Shown here: positions 52,101 through 63,600 of the stretch, piece by piece
Layout: each line of letters opens with the position of its first letter
How positions within the stretch are numbered: position 1 is the first letter of the stretch
DNA from: Orthonyx spaldingii
Taxonomy: Eukaryota; Chordata; Aves; Passeriformes; Orthonychidae
Length of the DNA: 64,000 nucleotides
NCBI GenBank assembly: GCA_013397795.1
Contig: VZTJ01000294.1
Span: forward strand, 4,922,486-4,986,485
Direction of reading: 5' to 3'
Made by a program: the position numbers and the translations under genes
Notes under the pieces: generated by a model
Told to the model about the DNA's origin: nothing
What the model saw: only the letters and a program-made list of their open reading frames with translations
Database searches by the model: none

Positions 52101-53507
52101 TGGGTGGCACTGAATCATGGAAGGAGGTCTAGAAGCAAATTGTTTTCTGCTGAATGATGTTAACCAAATTGTGACCTTGGAGATCTCAGAGACTTTCTTG
52201 CAGCAAAGCCACTTGAATGACTTTGTGTCTGTCAGCATTTGTAGACAAAGTTCACAAGAACTGTTTATGATTTCTTTCTGTTCATATTCTTTCACATATG
52301 TTTTCTACAATACCTGACTTAAAGCATCATTTATAGTTTTAATGTGGAGTAGTCCTTAGAGAGACCAGGGAATCATTCCTGTGGGTATGTTGTAAAGATA
52401 ACTAAATATGCAACAAGAACTAGGAAATGAGTATTTGCTATTGGTTGGATCTCAGCACAGCCTTTGATACTACTGGGTATAGCATAATTCCTCTCAGACT
52501 GGCAAAAGGACTGTGAAGGTAACTCCAAATTCTTCTTTAATTTGGCTGTATTATGAATAGTTAGTTTACTTTCTTCCTCTTAGCCTGAGTTTCCTCCAAG
52601 GTGTATTCTGCATACCCACAGTTGCAGATGATTATTCCTCAATCTCCTTACTTAAAAATGCCTTTTTTTTTTTTTATTTTCATTTCTTCTTCCTGTTAGA
52701 AAAATCTGCTTTAAAAAGCTTGGATCCCCAGTGCCTCCTGGTAGTGCAGTCATTGCTAACTGTGCAGTACACATCTGAGACATTGTCATTTGGCCTGTCT
52801 TGCACTTCCTGCCAGTCACACAAACCTGAAGCATGTAGGGATATAGGTCAGCCTAGCAAGGAAGGATACCTATACCAAGATGCTGGTGCAAAAATTAGGG
52901 GAGTCTAAATATTGCCTCTCTGCTGATATGTACCCTGAAAAGTCAAGGAGACAGAGGGATAAAAAGCATATTTACTGTTACCTGTAACAATATACACACA
53001 GTATAGCACACATGCCTTATTTTGAGGGTACCTCATTTTGAAATTCTTGCTGTAGTCTGGAACTGCTAGTGAAAGTTAGGGAGAATAGCTCTTTGCAAGT
53101 GCTTTTGAAACACAACCCTTCTTTGGCAACATGCTAGTTGTCTGCAATTACAGCACTGTGACCCCAGTGCATACCACCTTCACCTCCTGACCACAAGAAA
53201 AATGATCAAAAATTGTTGTTCCTGAAGGCATCATTCAGAACCCTGCCAGACTTGGTATCATTAAGCATGAGTCACAAATCTGATAACGCAATTTAAGATA
53301 TTGAATCATATCCTCAACTTGTGATTCATTAGGAGATTTAAATGCCAGAAGTGGTGTCTTGGACTTGATGCCAATATATATGAGTTCAGATACCCTTCCA
53401 AAATAAGCAAGTGACTATGACCCATAAATTCATTTCACCTCAACCACTAAGAGTGCCCAGAAAGATAATCCTGTAGCTTTTCTGGCAAGGACAAGGTAAT
53501 AAAAATT
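43171..53507. other. AT-rich non-coding sequence, no gene recognised
   Basis: I see no gene, transposon core or RNA gene. There is a CTTT-rich pyrimidine stretch at about 44310-44330 and a T13 run at 44711-44723. A 27-bp tandem duplication (separate entry) and a T13 run near 52663-52675 follow. The largest open frames are 139 codons on the plus strand (47238-47657) in a GC-richer patch, overlapped by 89- and 66-codon minus-strand frames, and 129 codons on the minus strand (51906-52295). None resembles a known protein. Patches at 47330-47560 and 49700-49990 could be remnants of unrecognised ancient repeats. Confidence 0.55.
45454..45507. repeat. 27-bp tandem duplication
   Basis: AGGAATCTGTAAGGAAC followed by CTGAGGATTT (45454-45480) is directly repeated at 45481-45507 with a single difference (CCTG against CCAG). 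Near identity implies a recent local duplication, a likely length polymorphism between individuals. Confidence 0.95.
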
Positions 53508-53564
53508 CCCCATCCTCTCCCCCTGCCCTTCCCTGCCCCTCCCCTCTCCCTCCCTTTCACTCCC
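53508..53564. repeat. C-rich tract; G-quadruplex and triplex potential
   Basis: Nearly all 57 plus-strand bases are C or T, with about ten runs of three to five C. The minus strand therefore has G runs separated by one to six bases, meeting the G-quadruplex rule several times over. The polypurine-polypyrimidine asymmetry also permits H-DNA. It lies about 600 bases before the TATA-like promoter candidate at 54127. It may be simple low-complexity DNA with no role. Confidence 0.8.
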
Positions 53565-54125
53565 TATTTCACTTCAAGGATGCCAAAATTAAATTTTCAG
53601 CATCTCCAAGAGTGTTAATTCTTTTTCAGAGAGGTAAAGTGACCTTATAGCTTCCATTACCCAGTGTTGTAAGACTCCATCTCTTGAGGCACAACCTGTG
53701 GATAATAATGGTAAAGAACATGGGAGAATGGAATTTATCTGCCCCTCATCGGCTCTGAAGGGAACACGAGCACCCGAAGAAAGGACTTCTCCAGAGCACC
53801 TCTGACAGAGCACAGTGTATGTACATGGTCAAAGTACTTCTTCATCTCAGGGGTAAAATACTGTTTCTGAATAAAGTTTTGAAAACACACCAGGAGGATA
53901 GTAATATCACCCTCAGTTTAATGAGATGGAGGCATTCATCAAGAGTTCTGACAGAGCAGCCCTTCCCCCAAGCCATGTACAGCACTACTCATTCAAAATG
54001 TCCAAGAGTACCACATTAATGAGATTTGGTAATTCACATAATCATTTCTCCTCACAGCATGAGCAACAACTGTTTAGTTACCTTTCCAGGGGTCCTGCCT
54101 GCGATTAGCTCACCCAAATGTTGAC
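53565..54125. other. Upstream region of candidate promoter
   Basis: This is non-coding sequence with mixed composition. Frames of 74 codons (minus) and 66 and 60 codons (plus) are unrecognisable. The last 120 bases before the TATA-like box contain TTAATGAG, GGTAATTCAC and TAATCATTTC words that could be homeodomain or HNF/POU-type sites, but they are short and common. Confidence 0.35.
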
Positions 54126-54135
54126 CTATAAATAA
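54126..54135 (+). promoter_or_regulatory. TATA box (also a MEF2 consensus)
   Basis: TATAAATA (54127-54134) is a canonical TATA box. With its flanks it reads CTATAAATAA, a full match to the MEF2 consensus YTAWWWWTAR. The expected transcription start about 30 bases on (near 54157) is followed within 28 bases by CAG|GTGAGT, a consensus 5' splice site at 54184/54185. TATA box, start spacing and donor in this order form the architecture of a tissue-specific gene with a very short untranslated first exon. Each element is common alone; the arrangement makes it the best TATA-type promoter candidate I found. The upstream DNA is not CpG-rich. Confidence 0.35.
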
Positions 54136-54156
54136 CCGCCAGAAGGAGCTTTCTGA

Positions 54157-54184
54157 TGAAGGATCTCGAAGCACTGGACAGCAG
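54157..54184 (+). other. Candidate short untranslated first exon
   Basis: If transcription starts about 30 bases after the TATA-like box, the transcribed segment up to the CAG|GTGAGTG donor is about 28 bases long. It contains no useful start codon context and would be untranslated. The donor agrees with the vertebrate consensus at every position from -3 to +6. No gene identity can be assigned from such a short segment. Confidence 0.25.
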
Positions 54185-56997
54185 GTGAGTGAAGCCTGGT
54201 TTAGACTGTCCTTAGGCACTGCTAACAGGTGACATACTGCAGAAGGAAATAATTATGCGCTGAGATATGGAGGCTCCTAAAGGCTTGAACTAGAGTTACA
54301 CCCATTAATCAGGTTAGTTATACAATGTTATCAGCTCTCAAAATACAGAGCTCTAACTCAAGATAAAAACTGCAAAATTAACCAAGTGAGTGACCTGGAA
54401 GTGCAGCGGCTTGTGACTTGTCTCCCACTGCTCTCCCCTTCTTCCATGAAGTACATGGTCCAGGTGTAATGCTATGCTTCTTATTGCTTTCCACTTATGG
54501 CAGCTGGCACCCAGTAATGCCCTGCACACTGTGGGTTCCTTTCCCATTCTTCTTAATTTCCTTTTCTACCTAATTAACTTTTTTTTTTTTTCTGACAAGA
54601 AAGTCTAGGGAAAATGCCTTGTGCTAAATTGCATGTTTTCATAGATTTCACCCAAAGTTTATATCAGCATATACCAAGGGCAGTTCTTTTTCCTTGCGAC
54701 TCTGAGTGAGAATTCCCTACTTTCAGTGAGTGCAACAGGATTTTAGTCTGTTTGCATTTGATCTAGACATTTTTCTGTGCTTTCCCAAAAGTATTAGGAA
54801 TAGACAGAAAGCTCCAAATCACTATTTCAATATTTACAAGGTTTTCTGTAAAGAATGTATGTGAAAGCCCAGTTACTTTGTCCTCTGGCATATGCCCAGT
54901 TTTAAGCAGAGAATTCAGCTCAGGCTGTCAAGATGGAGTCAAGCAGATGCCAACCTTTGGCTCAGGTGGATTGAAGCAATACCAGTGGGCAAAAGGGAAA
55001 AGTGAACTGCAGAATTTCGTGCACAAGCCTGTCATGGCTTTTGAAGTTAGAAGCTAGGGAGGATATCACTTGTCTCTTGTACTTTTAAACATTTCACTTT
55101 GCTTACTTTTAGATCAGCTATTTCATTTTCAAAGGATACATGGATCCAATTACAAATTAGATTTTCCTGCACCTCTAACTTGACAGAGCAATTCTTAGTT
55201 TCAGCATTGACAAGCTTTTCTGCCTAACAAAATAATTAATTTGATTAAATAATTAAATAATAATTTGATTAAAAAATTATTTAATATGACCTGAGGAGAG
55301 TTGTAAGACAGTAAAAATACTGCCTTAAAAATACAGTGTACCATTCTCTCTCCCAAAAGATTACAACAGGATGTGTTTGACAGCCTTGGTTTATAAAATC
55401 ATTCTGGTAACACTTATACATACAAGAATTGTCAAACTTAGTGTTACTAGAGGTCAATTGTCACGTTCTCACTTAATACAATTGTAAAATATAGGTGACA
55501 AATTTCATCGTAACCTGACAGTTTTAGATGTGCAGTAGATATAATATCACAAGTATGTCTTACATCAGAAGAGGCATTTTTAACATTTCTCAACTGAATA
55601 CACATCCTTCACAATGTTTTGATCTTTTTGTAGCAGGACATGAAAAATGCACAGGAGAAAGCTGCCTCCTGCTCCAGCAAGCTATTTCCTATGAGCCAAA
55701 TATTTTAAGTGCTGCATTTTTTGTTATTTTGTGTCAGCGCAGTGATAAGAACAAGCCTCAAGAGAGTTCTGGCAGATTCTAGGACAAAGAAATTTTCAAG
55801 CAACTATCAAAATACATGGTTTTCTCTGTTAATATCACTCTCTATTTTTTTCTCTCCTTCTTGCCTTATGCTCTACCCTATTAAATGGTCACATGGTTCC
55901 AATTTCTTATTCCCATCCCAGCAGCTGGCAAGGATGAGCTCAACTCTACCTGTATTCATTTTCATGACAGTGCTCTAGTTACCTAAAGAATCATGAAATC
56001 CACTAAAATCTCAGACAGGAGTGATCTGAATAGTTGGCCAAGTGGAATCCTTGCTTGCCATATCTGCATAAGCTCCCCAAGAACTGTGAAAATACAAATG
56101 ATAAATAGATATCTTCCCTTTGACGCTTTTTCAAGGCAACACCATTCTGTGAGTCTAAGGGAAACTGTAGAGCTGGTAGCAGTGACCTACAGATAAGATT
56201 ATGTAACTTAATATCTACTACATATTAGATAAGATGCACATGTGTATATACATACACATCTTTAAAATTTCAGAATTATTGACACAATGCATTACTTGTC
56301 ATATTCTGAGTGGTTATGAGTTGGACAACAATAACGTTTCTCAGAAACTTAACATAGGAGTGAACAATATATTTCCGGGAATAGTTAAAGAAAAAGGTTT
56401 GCTATTTCACCTCATGGATAGATGGAAATTACGCTGGTGCCCAAATTCCAAAATCTTTTGAAAGGACAGAAATGTAAAATAAGTTGTACAGCAGCATGGT
56501 GTTATGTTTTACCTCACATACTATATTATTACTATCAAATGGTGAAGAATCTTCCCCTCCCCCTCTTTTTTTTTTTTTTTTTTTTTTTGGTGGTGTTTTT
56601 GCATCTTTCCTCACGTCCAATGAATATATTCCAAAAATATAGGGGAGAGTTTTGATTCTAACAAAGTACAATTAAATACCTGAATTTTTACTGAGGGAGA
56701 ATTACATCAGAAGATATTGCAGTTGAACCAGATCATCATTGTAGGTCTCTCCCAAGTGAAATCACTTATCCTAACACATTATTTTACTGGCTAGTCAGTA
56801 AAGCCCTTAGAGTCCATAAACATTTCAATGGCTCTTGGCAACCTGAGAAAGGAGATCTCTTTGTATCAGGGAAGTTGAACACACAGCCTCAGCAAGGCAT
56901 TTTTCTTACCTGCCCTGCATGTGTGGATATAGACCTTGGGTCAATTAAAATTCAGTTGCTTTGGAGACAGAGAAGTGAAATGTTGTTTTCTGCACAG
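54185..56997. other. Non-coding sequence; short repeats only
   Basis: This would be intronic if the candidate transcript is real. An AT-rich direct repeat, TAATTTGATTAAA, occurs at 55237-55249 and again 24 bases later at 55261-55273. A TG/TA near-palindrome lies at about 56236-56260. A pyrimidine tract ending in T23 is at 56550-56588; no retrocopy body or reversed polyadenylation signal follows it on the minus strand. Open frames are short (at most 89 codons) and unrecognisable. Confidence 0.5.
56566..56588. repeat. T23 homopolymer run within a pyrimidine tract
   Basis: Twenty-three consecutive T follow a C/T-only lead-in that starts near 56550. It is the longest homopolymer in the window and likely to vary in length between individuals and to be error-prone in sequencing. 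Confidence 0.9.
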
Positions 56998-57130
56998 GAA
57001 CACAGAAAGGCCCAAGGAGCTGTACTTCACTTGCCCTGGACAGTCAAACCCACTCCATATCTGGCTAATGCACATTAGACAGGAAATGACAAGAGAAAGG
57101 GTCTGTGTCCTGAAAGAAAATGTGAACACT
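56998..57130 (+). other. Exon-like segment with an open frame
   Basis: A pyrimidine-rich acceptor (TGTTGTTTTCTGCACAG, AG at 56996-56997) and a strong donor (ACT|GTGAGTAT, GT at 57131) bound 133 bases. One frame is open throughout, coding for 44 residues that include LYFTCPGQSNPLHIWLMH. I recognise no family. It lies on the same strand as, and 2.8 kb after, the TATA-type promoter candidate. Splice-site pairs like this also arise by chance in sequence of this length, so a real exon (coding or lncRNA) is possible but not shown. Confidence 0.2.
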
Positions 57131-57438
57131 GTGAGTATCTTTCAAAGGGGTGACACAGCAAAGATTGACAGCGGATTACTGCAGTCTTAATGGAGAGAGT
57201 TAAATCAGGAGTTTGGAACTGTGAGCAGCAAAGGAAGACCTGGAGGCAGACACACCTGAGTCTTCATGCTGTGAGGCACCACTTATAAATGAAACAACTC
57301 TCTTGTCTAGATTATTGCTGCATATCAGGAAAACATCACTCAGAATGAATTATTTCAGTCTAGAATCTGAGAAGGATTATTTTTTAAAGTACAGGTTTTT
57401 TTAGCTACAGTCTGAAGTTGCCCAATAAAAATTTCCAG

Positions 57439-57484
57439 CTTTGCTATTAATTACAGTATGTCTTTGCTATTAATTACAGCATGT
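57439..57484. repeat. 23-bp tandem duplication
   Basis: CTTTGCTATTAATTACAGTA plus TGT (57439-57461) is repeated directly at 57462-57484 with one substitution (GTATGT to GCATGT). Each copy contains a splice-acceptor-like TTAATTACAG, so the duplication also duplicates a potential acceptor just before the exon-like segment at 57521. Confidence 0.95.
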
Positions 57485-57520
57485 GGCAGCAATTTACACT
57501 GTAATACATATATTTTTCAG

Positions 57521-57608
57521 AGAGGAAAAGAAACCAGATGATCCAGCAGAGCAGTGCAGTCGCGTCCCCAGCAAGCACCACTGCCTCAAGATCGTCTGCC
57601 TTGGCAGG
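57521..57608 (+). other. Second exon-like segment
   Basis: The acceptor CATATATTTTTCAG ends at 57520. The following 88 bases are GC-richer than their surroundings, contain a CGCG and end at GCAGG|GTATTA, a weak donor. The frame starting at 57522 is open (29 codons, with an HHCLKIVCLGR stretch), and a second frame has an ATG at 57537. CLKIVC also occurs in the membrane-proximal part of some integrin alpha chains, but six residues are not evidence of homology. Joined to the segment ending at 57130, the frame that stays open there meets a stop after six codons here. So the two pieces do not form one long coding sequence. Confidence 0.18.
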
Positions 57609-60600
57609 GTATTAGGGACCATCACTCAAGAGTGAGACAGTGGCTAAGCAAAATCTTTTACTTGTGAATCTTACAAGAGCAAAGCAAACTTCTCAAGCTA
57701 ATATTTAAAACAACAACTTTACAGATAAGGAAGAAGTGGCAGCAAGAACATACTAGCATTTCTTCGATACACATTTGCCAAATGAATGATTTTACTTCAC
57801 GCTTCTTTAAAAAGAACTGTGATTACCACATCCCATTTTCACATTCAAAAAAAGTGAAGCACAGAAACAACCCTTTCGAGCACTGAAATTAGCCATTAAT
57901 TCTTACAAGACTGTTTTTCTAATTTTCTGGAAAATTATTTATAGTACCTAGCAGTTTTTCTCAAAAGAAAAGAAGCTCCTTAGCCATTCACTGAGAAATT
58001 ATCTCACCTAGGAGAATCTTTTTGCAAGCAAACCTCCCACATCAGCCACTGAAGCATCTAAAACCTGCACTCTTTTTCAGCAGCCCAGCTCACTTGTTCC
58101 TCCCGGCTGAGGAAATCTGTGTGCACTGGACTAAGGAGTTCAGTGTATTTTTCAGCGTGAACATTTATTTTCTGGTCTGTGCAGTTCTAACCTGTCTGGT
58201 CTCACGACCATTATCGGACTCTGACAATTTCTAATGATGACAAAGTAATTCAACGCTGTCTGTGTTTATTCCTCCAGGAATATGCTGCTTTAGCAGAAGC
58301 ACATTTGCAATGTGCATGACCCCTGCTCTCCTTCATAAATCTTTCTGGAAAAAGGAAGAGATGGGGTAGTATTTGGAATGGGAGCTGTATCAACTGCTGC
58401 ATCTTCCTGCTTTAGGAACCAGTAAAAAATCCTCAGATGTATTTAATCCAGTATAAAAGACCTTATTTCCATCTAAAAAAATCCTTAGATTATTTAGTGC
58501 AGTCTAAAAGGCATCATTTCATAAAGCTACCATGCAAATCAGAAAAGCCCAAGAGAGCCAGTTCTTTCAAAGGAGGTGAAAGCTAAAGGCAGAGCTGATT
58601 TCAAATGGAATTGTGGGTCTGAGGTGGTCTCAAAAGAAACACAATCACTAGTACAAAACTGATACTTTCAGAAACATTGGCTCAGGTCCATGGGGCCACT
58701 GTGTCTGCAACAGGAAAGGAAGAAAAGCTTCCTTAATATTTTATGTCTGTCTTTCAGAACTTCTGGGGTGGGGCATTTCATTACTAGTGCAATGTAGAGT
58801 AGCCCCAGGACAGTTCTGCCTCTCCATGGTTCTTTTAGACATTATGAGCAGCCAAGAACAACTGAAGGACTGAGTAACAACCAGCATTAACTGCACAATA
58901 AAGTTGGATAATGTAGGTAAAAACCTTATGCTAGTGAGTGATACAAGTTAGGACATAATGATTTTTAGTAATGACCACCTGCCATGAAGATCCAGTCTGG
59001 GTTAACTTTTACACACCCACCTCTGCCACAATAGGACAGAGATACAGCTGCTGCCAGGAATGTTGAAGGCAATTTCTCTGATCTACTGTGTGGAACTTCA
59101 GCCCCATTCCCTGAAGGTTTCTGACATCATTTTAAAAAATTTCCTTTGTATTTTTCTATTGAAAAACTGAAAGGCTGAAAAGAAAATGTAGTTTTTTCTT
59201 ATTTCTGCATTTTTGAATTTTGTGAGCATCTCTTTCCACTGTTCTGATGGAGCATGGACTGGAATGACTCTCATCTGTTTATTCATCTGAGCAGAAGCAG
59301 CATTCATTCTTTGAGCATGAACCCAGCCTCCTGCACTAAAGCAATACAATTGCTTTTCTCTGCATCACAGAGAGATTCATATTTATTCAAATTCATACTT
59401 ATTTTTTTATTTGGCTGGTAGAATTAAACTAAGAGAATCAAATAAACATACAAATCAGGAGCCTGAAAAGCACTTCTTAATTGAGGAGAGTCTGTATTTG
59501 TGTTTACACAGCATTTTTAAAGTTATTTGTTACTGGTTTTAAACAGTGCTATTGACAAAAATTGCAAACTGAAAAATTAGACCTGAGCACATTTCTGACT
59601 TTTGGAGAAGCTTTGACTGACAATGCAAGATGTTGTAACCTGTCAGACCCTGTTTCCTTAAAACATTCTAAGAAGACTGAAGTATAAAAAGCACTTTCAA
59701 GTTTGGAGTCTTACATATTGAGTTCTGAGCTGAACTTCCTTGTGTGGATTTATCACTAATTACCATCCTGGTAGTAGGTTTTGGGGGAAAAAAGGGGGGG
59801 AAATCCCAAAACATATTCTGAAAAAACAAATGCTTTTGTGTACAAAAAGAACTGCAGTTTTTTAGCAACTACTGCTCTTACAGAAGTATGGACTAATAGT
59901 GGCAATAATGTCTACACTCTGGTTACACAAGCAAGCTATTTTAATTGTTGCTATTGGAAGACAAGAATCAGCATACTACGTCTTAAATCATCTAGAAATT
60001 GTATTCCTTGGCTTTTTTTCCATTGAATGAAATGTTGTTTAAAACAGAGAAAACAGTTCTACTTCCTGATATGTTTTTAGTGTGTCTTCAGGGCATTGCT
60101 ATTTATTTTGCAAGGTCAGAGTAACTGTATGCTATTCATTTCCCTGAATTTTTGAAATAGGGCCTAGCATCTATCAGTTAAAGTGACAGATGAACTTTTG
60201 TCTATTGTAAGCTACAATCACTGATATTTCAGAACTATTTACTTTTACATAAATTCTCTACTTGGCTATTTTTCTTAATTATGGCTTTAAAGACAGTTAC
60301 TTGTTTAACAAATTCTAAAATGCAAAAACCAAGAAAAGGTCCAGATTAAAAAGGAACAGTTGAGTAAGAATAATTGTAAAAATAAATAATGAGAACAATT
60401 AAAAGCTAAAATGCAACATTCTGATTTTCTCTAATGGCCAAAGAGCACTAAAAAAGTAGATTTCTTCGTTAAAACATGTCCAGACTTTTGATACCTGAAC
60501 AAAGTCTTGATGGCTGCACATTGAAAAATGGATTTAGTTAATTTTTGGCCAGTTTGTGTGCATACTGGAGAACTACTGAGCAAATCTTTAATGGACAAAG

Positions 60601-63600
60601 ACTGGAAAGGTCATGAAATCTTCATTTCATTTTTTTTTTAAACCTTTGCTCTTGCTGCGATTGCTATCACAGATATATTCAAATTGGCATCCTGATAATT
60701 TTGTTCATCCAAACCTGCATCCGAGTTACTATTTTCAGGTTTACTATCTCAGAGTTATGGCTAATAGAGGGCAAGGAGCCAGTCAGGAGACAGTGACTTG
60801 CTGGGGCATTTCTGGGAAAGCAGTCTCAGCATAATTTTATTGTGCACATTTGGAGGATGTGGTCACTTCCTACCCTGTGGCAAGTTCCCCTTTCACATCC
60901 TCTGATGTGGATGGTCTGAACCATTTTTTTAAGACCTATTTCAATGTCTCTTCCCCATTCCTAGTGCCAACATCCTCCCCAGTCTTTGCAGTATCTGACG
61001 AGTCCATAAAATAATGTGGACTGTGTGTGTGTATGTACATATACACAGGTATAGGGGTGTGTGGGGAAGTCTCATGGTCCTGTGTCATCAATGCTGTGTT
61101 TTCTCTGGGGTAACGGCAGCCCCACCTCTGCCCTAGAGCCAAGAGCAGGGACATTAGAGTGGCTCTGGACTCCTTGAAGAGTCACAGCCCATATCACCAC
61201 CCCAGGAGAGTGCAGAGATGCAGATTGCTGAGCCTTAGAGGCCGTGTGTCCTATTCATACCAATAAAACTGGATTATGTGTGATACCCACACTGCTTCTT
61301 GAGTTAGCACTGCCCTGATCAACAGATGCAGTAGCCCGGTTCTGCAGTTCCAGCTCCCCCTCTTCCTCAGTACAGACACTGTATTTTGAAGTTTAACTTT
61401 GGGAAAAGATGAAACAGAGCACATTTGAAATAACACTTTTATCGTAAAATGACATTTTTGTGATCTTTATTATCACAACAGCACATATCTAATATGTGGT
61501 AACTGCCTTTCCTCCTGTGTGGTGAAGGGCAGCAAGGGAGAATGAACTGGGTGAAACGGGAAGCTGTGCTCATGTAGTTCAAAAAGCCTCTCAAATAAGA
61601 GCCTTGCACAAGTCCTGCCTTCTCCTGAGAACTTCAGCCCGGTTAGGATGTTTGAAAGTTATATCTAGTGTAAAGATAATTTTAGAATGGTTTAACCACC
61701 TGTGGTTTAAGCTCTGTTAGCCAGTCTAATAACTAACAGTGCTATCATTGATGCTGAACATTTAATCAAGAGAAGTTTCCAATTACTTACTGCAGTATTT
61801 GGGACCATGAAGGACATGACGTGCCAGCATTCCAACATGATACTTTAGGCTGTTTGGAAGCTGTAGGACCCATCCTCCAATTTCACAAAGCAGGCTGAGC
61901 AGCAAGGTGTGACAGCAAAATCCCCAAACTTGGCTTACATAGATCATGTGTAAAAGATTGCAAAGCATCTACAATAGGCAAGAGACAGAAGAGATCGCAG
62001 GAGAGCAGGAAACATCCTCGAACAGACAGATGCTGCAAAATCCATATTTTAGTGTGAATAATATAATAAATGGAAAAAGAGGCAGAGTGATAGAAATAGA
62101 GCAATTTAAGGGAGTCAGTACAAAGTAAATAAGGCAATAAAAATCCATACCAAAACCAAACTAATTCCTTCTAAAAGATGCTCTGTATCTGACAGCTACT
62201 CAAATGCCGTAAGATATGGGAAGCATCTATGTGTAGATGTTGGGATAATTCCTGCATCTAATGTCAAATAAGATTTTTCAAGTGTGCATTGCTTTTGTAC
62301 CAAGGCTGCCAGTGCATGACGAAATAAGTATTCACATGTTATTTAAAAATAATTTTTCTCTCTTGGGTAGCTCTATCCTGTATTACCATATGAATGTAAA
62401 CCAGCTGACATTGTGATAGACTGAAAGAGGTTTCTTAGACATTTATTAGGTATTTAGTTATATTTACTATTTGAAAATATTTTCAGTGTTGTGCTGGATT
62501 TCTAGATAGCCAAATAAATAGGTAGCAAACTAAGTCTGAAAAAAAAAGCCGTCCACAATAACCTGCAGATTCTAAAGTAGTGCAACCTATCAAAAAAACC
62601 CTACAGAATTCAGATGCAAAAGAAAGGAATTTTTTTGATACTCAGGATCTCACAAAACCAGCCACTTTAAGCCTGGGGAGGAAATGATGGAGTACCTTAA
62701 TGACTTTAATATTTCATAAATGATATCAGTGGACTGTGCAAGGGAGTCAGTACATTTGTAACACTTTTCCTTAGTGCAATATTGAAATTGAGAGTTACTG
62801 CAAAAAACACTGCTGGACTGGTGATTGTGCAGTATTTTGATGGATTTAGATGAGATTTAGATTTAGAGAGAGCAAACTGGGAAAAGATGCCTGTGGAATT
62901 TAAACTGTGATTGCTGAGCAGAACAACATCCCAGCTATAAAGCTGTAAAAGGAAAAGGTTCGGTTTTTTCCCCTCACTAGAAACATGAGTAGCGTGGGAC
63001 TGAGGCAAGGAAAGAAACTAAACAATCAATTCAATATTCACACAAAGAACAAACAAATAAAAAATACTCTTTTCATGACACAGAGCAAAATTTCATGACA
63101 AACATGCTTGTATCATCTTGAAGTGATTTGAAGTCATAAGATCCATGCTATGAAGATGAAAGACAGCAATAAAAGCAGTTATCGCTAAGAGTCTCTGCCC
63201 AGAGCAGGGGATGACTTGTGCTGTTCTCCCTCCCAGCCTTCAGTCGAACATGGCCAGCCTGGCCAGAGTACCTGCGTGGAAAGGTAGGAAGAACAAAAGC
63301 CAGTACAGACTGAGGAATTTTGCAGGTTACAGGGCTGTGTCAGCAATCTAAGCACATAAAAACTGTTGTTGCTTGCTGGCCTAGGAACAATAAATCACTG
63401 TCTAGCTCCACATTTCTTCCTCAACACTATACAAGGCCATTGCTAGCCTGGATTAACAGATCCATCAGCAGTTTCCATGAGGCACATCCTCTGTTCCAGC
63501 AGAGGTGAACACGTATGCCTGAGCTGGAATTCTATCAACAGTGGAGGTGGTGACACAGCAATACAGAGGAGGCTGAAGTACAATAAAATACTCTTTATTT

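Noticed and set aside
51906..52295. 129-codon minus-strand open frame
   Set aside because: Its length is within chance expectation for 64 kb of this composition, and the product has no recognisable motif.
56566..56588. T23 run as the poly(A) tail of a minus-strand retrocopy
   Set aside because: No reversed polyadenylation signal or gene-like body follows it on the minus strand, so it is better explained as an expanded homopolymer.
57576..57608. Integrin alpha-chain similarity of the CLKIVC stretch
   Set aside because: Only six consecutive residues agree, the neighbouring residues do not, and no adjacent integrin exon is visible.
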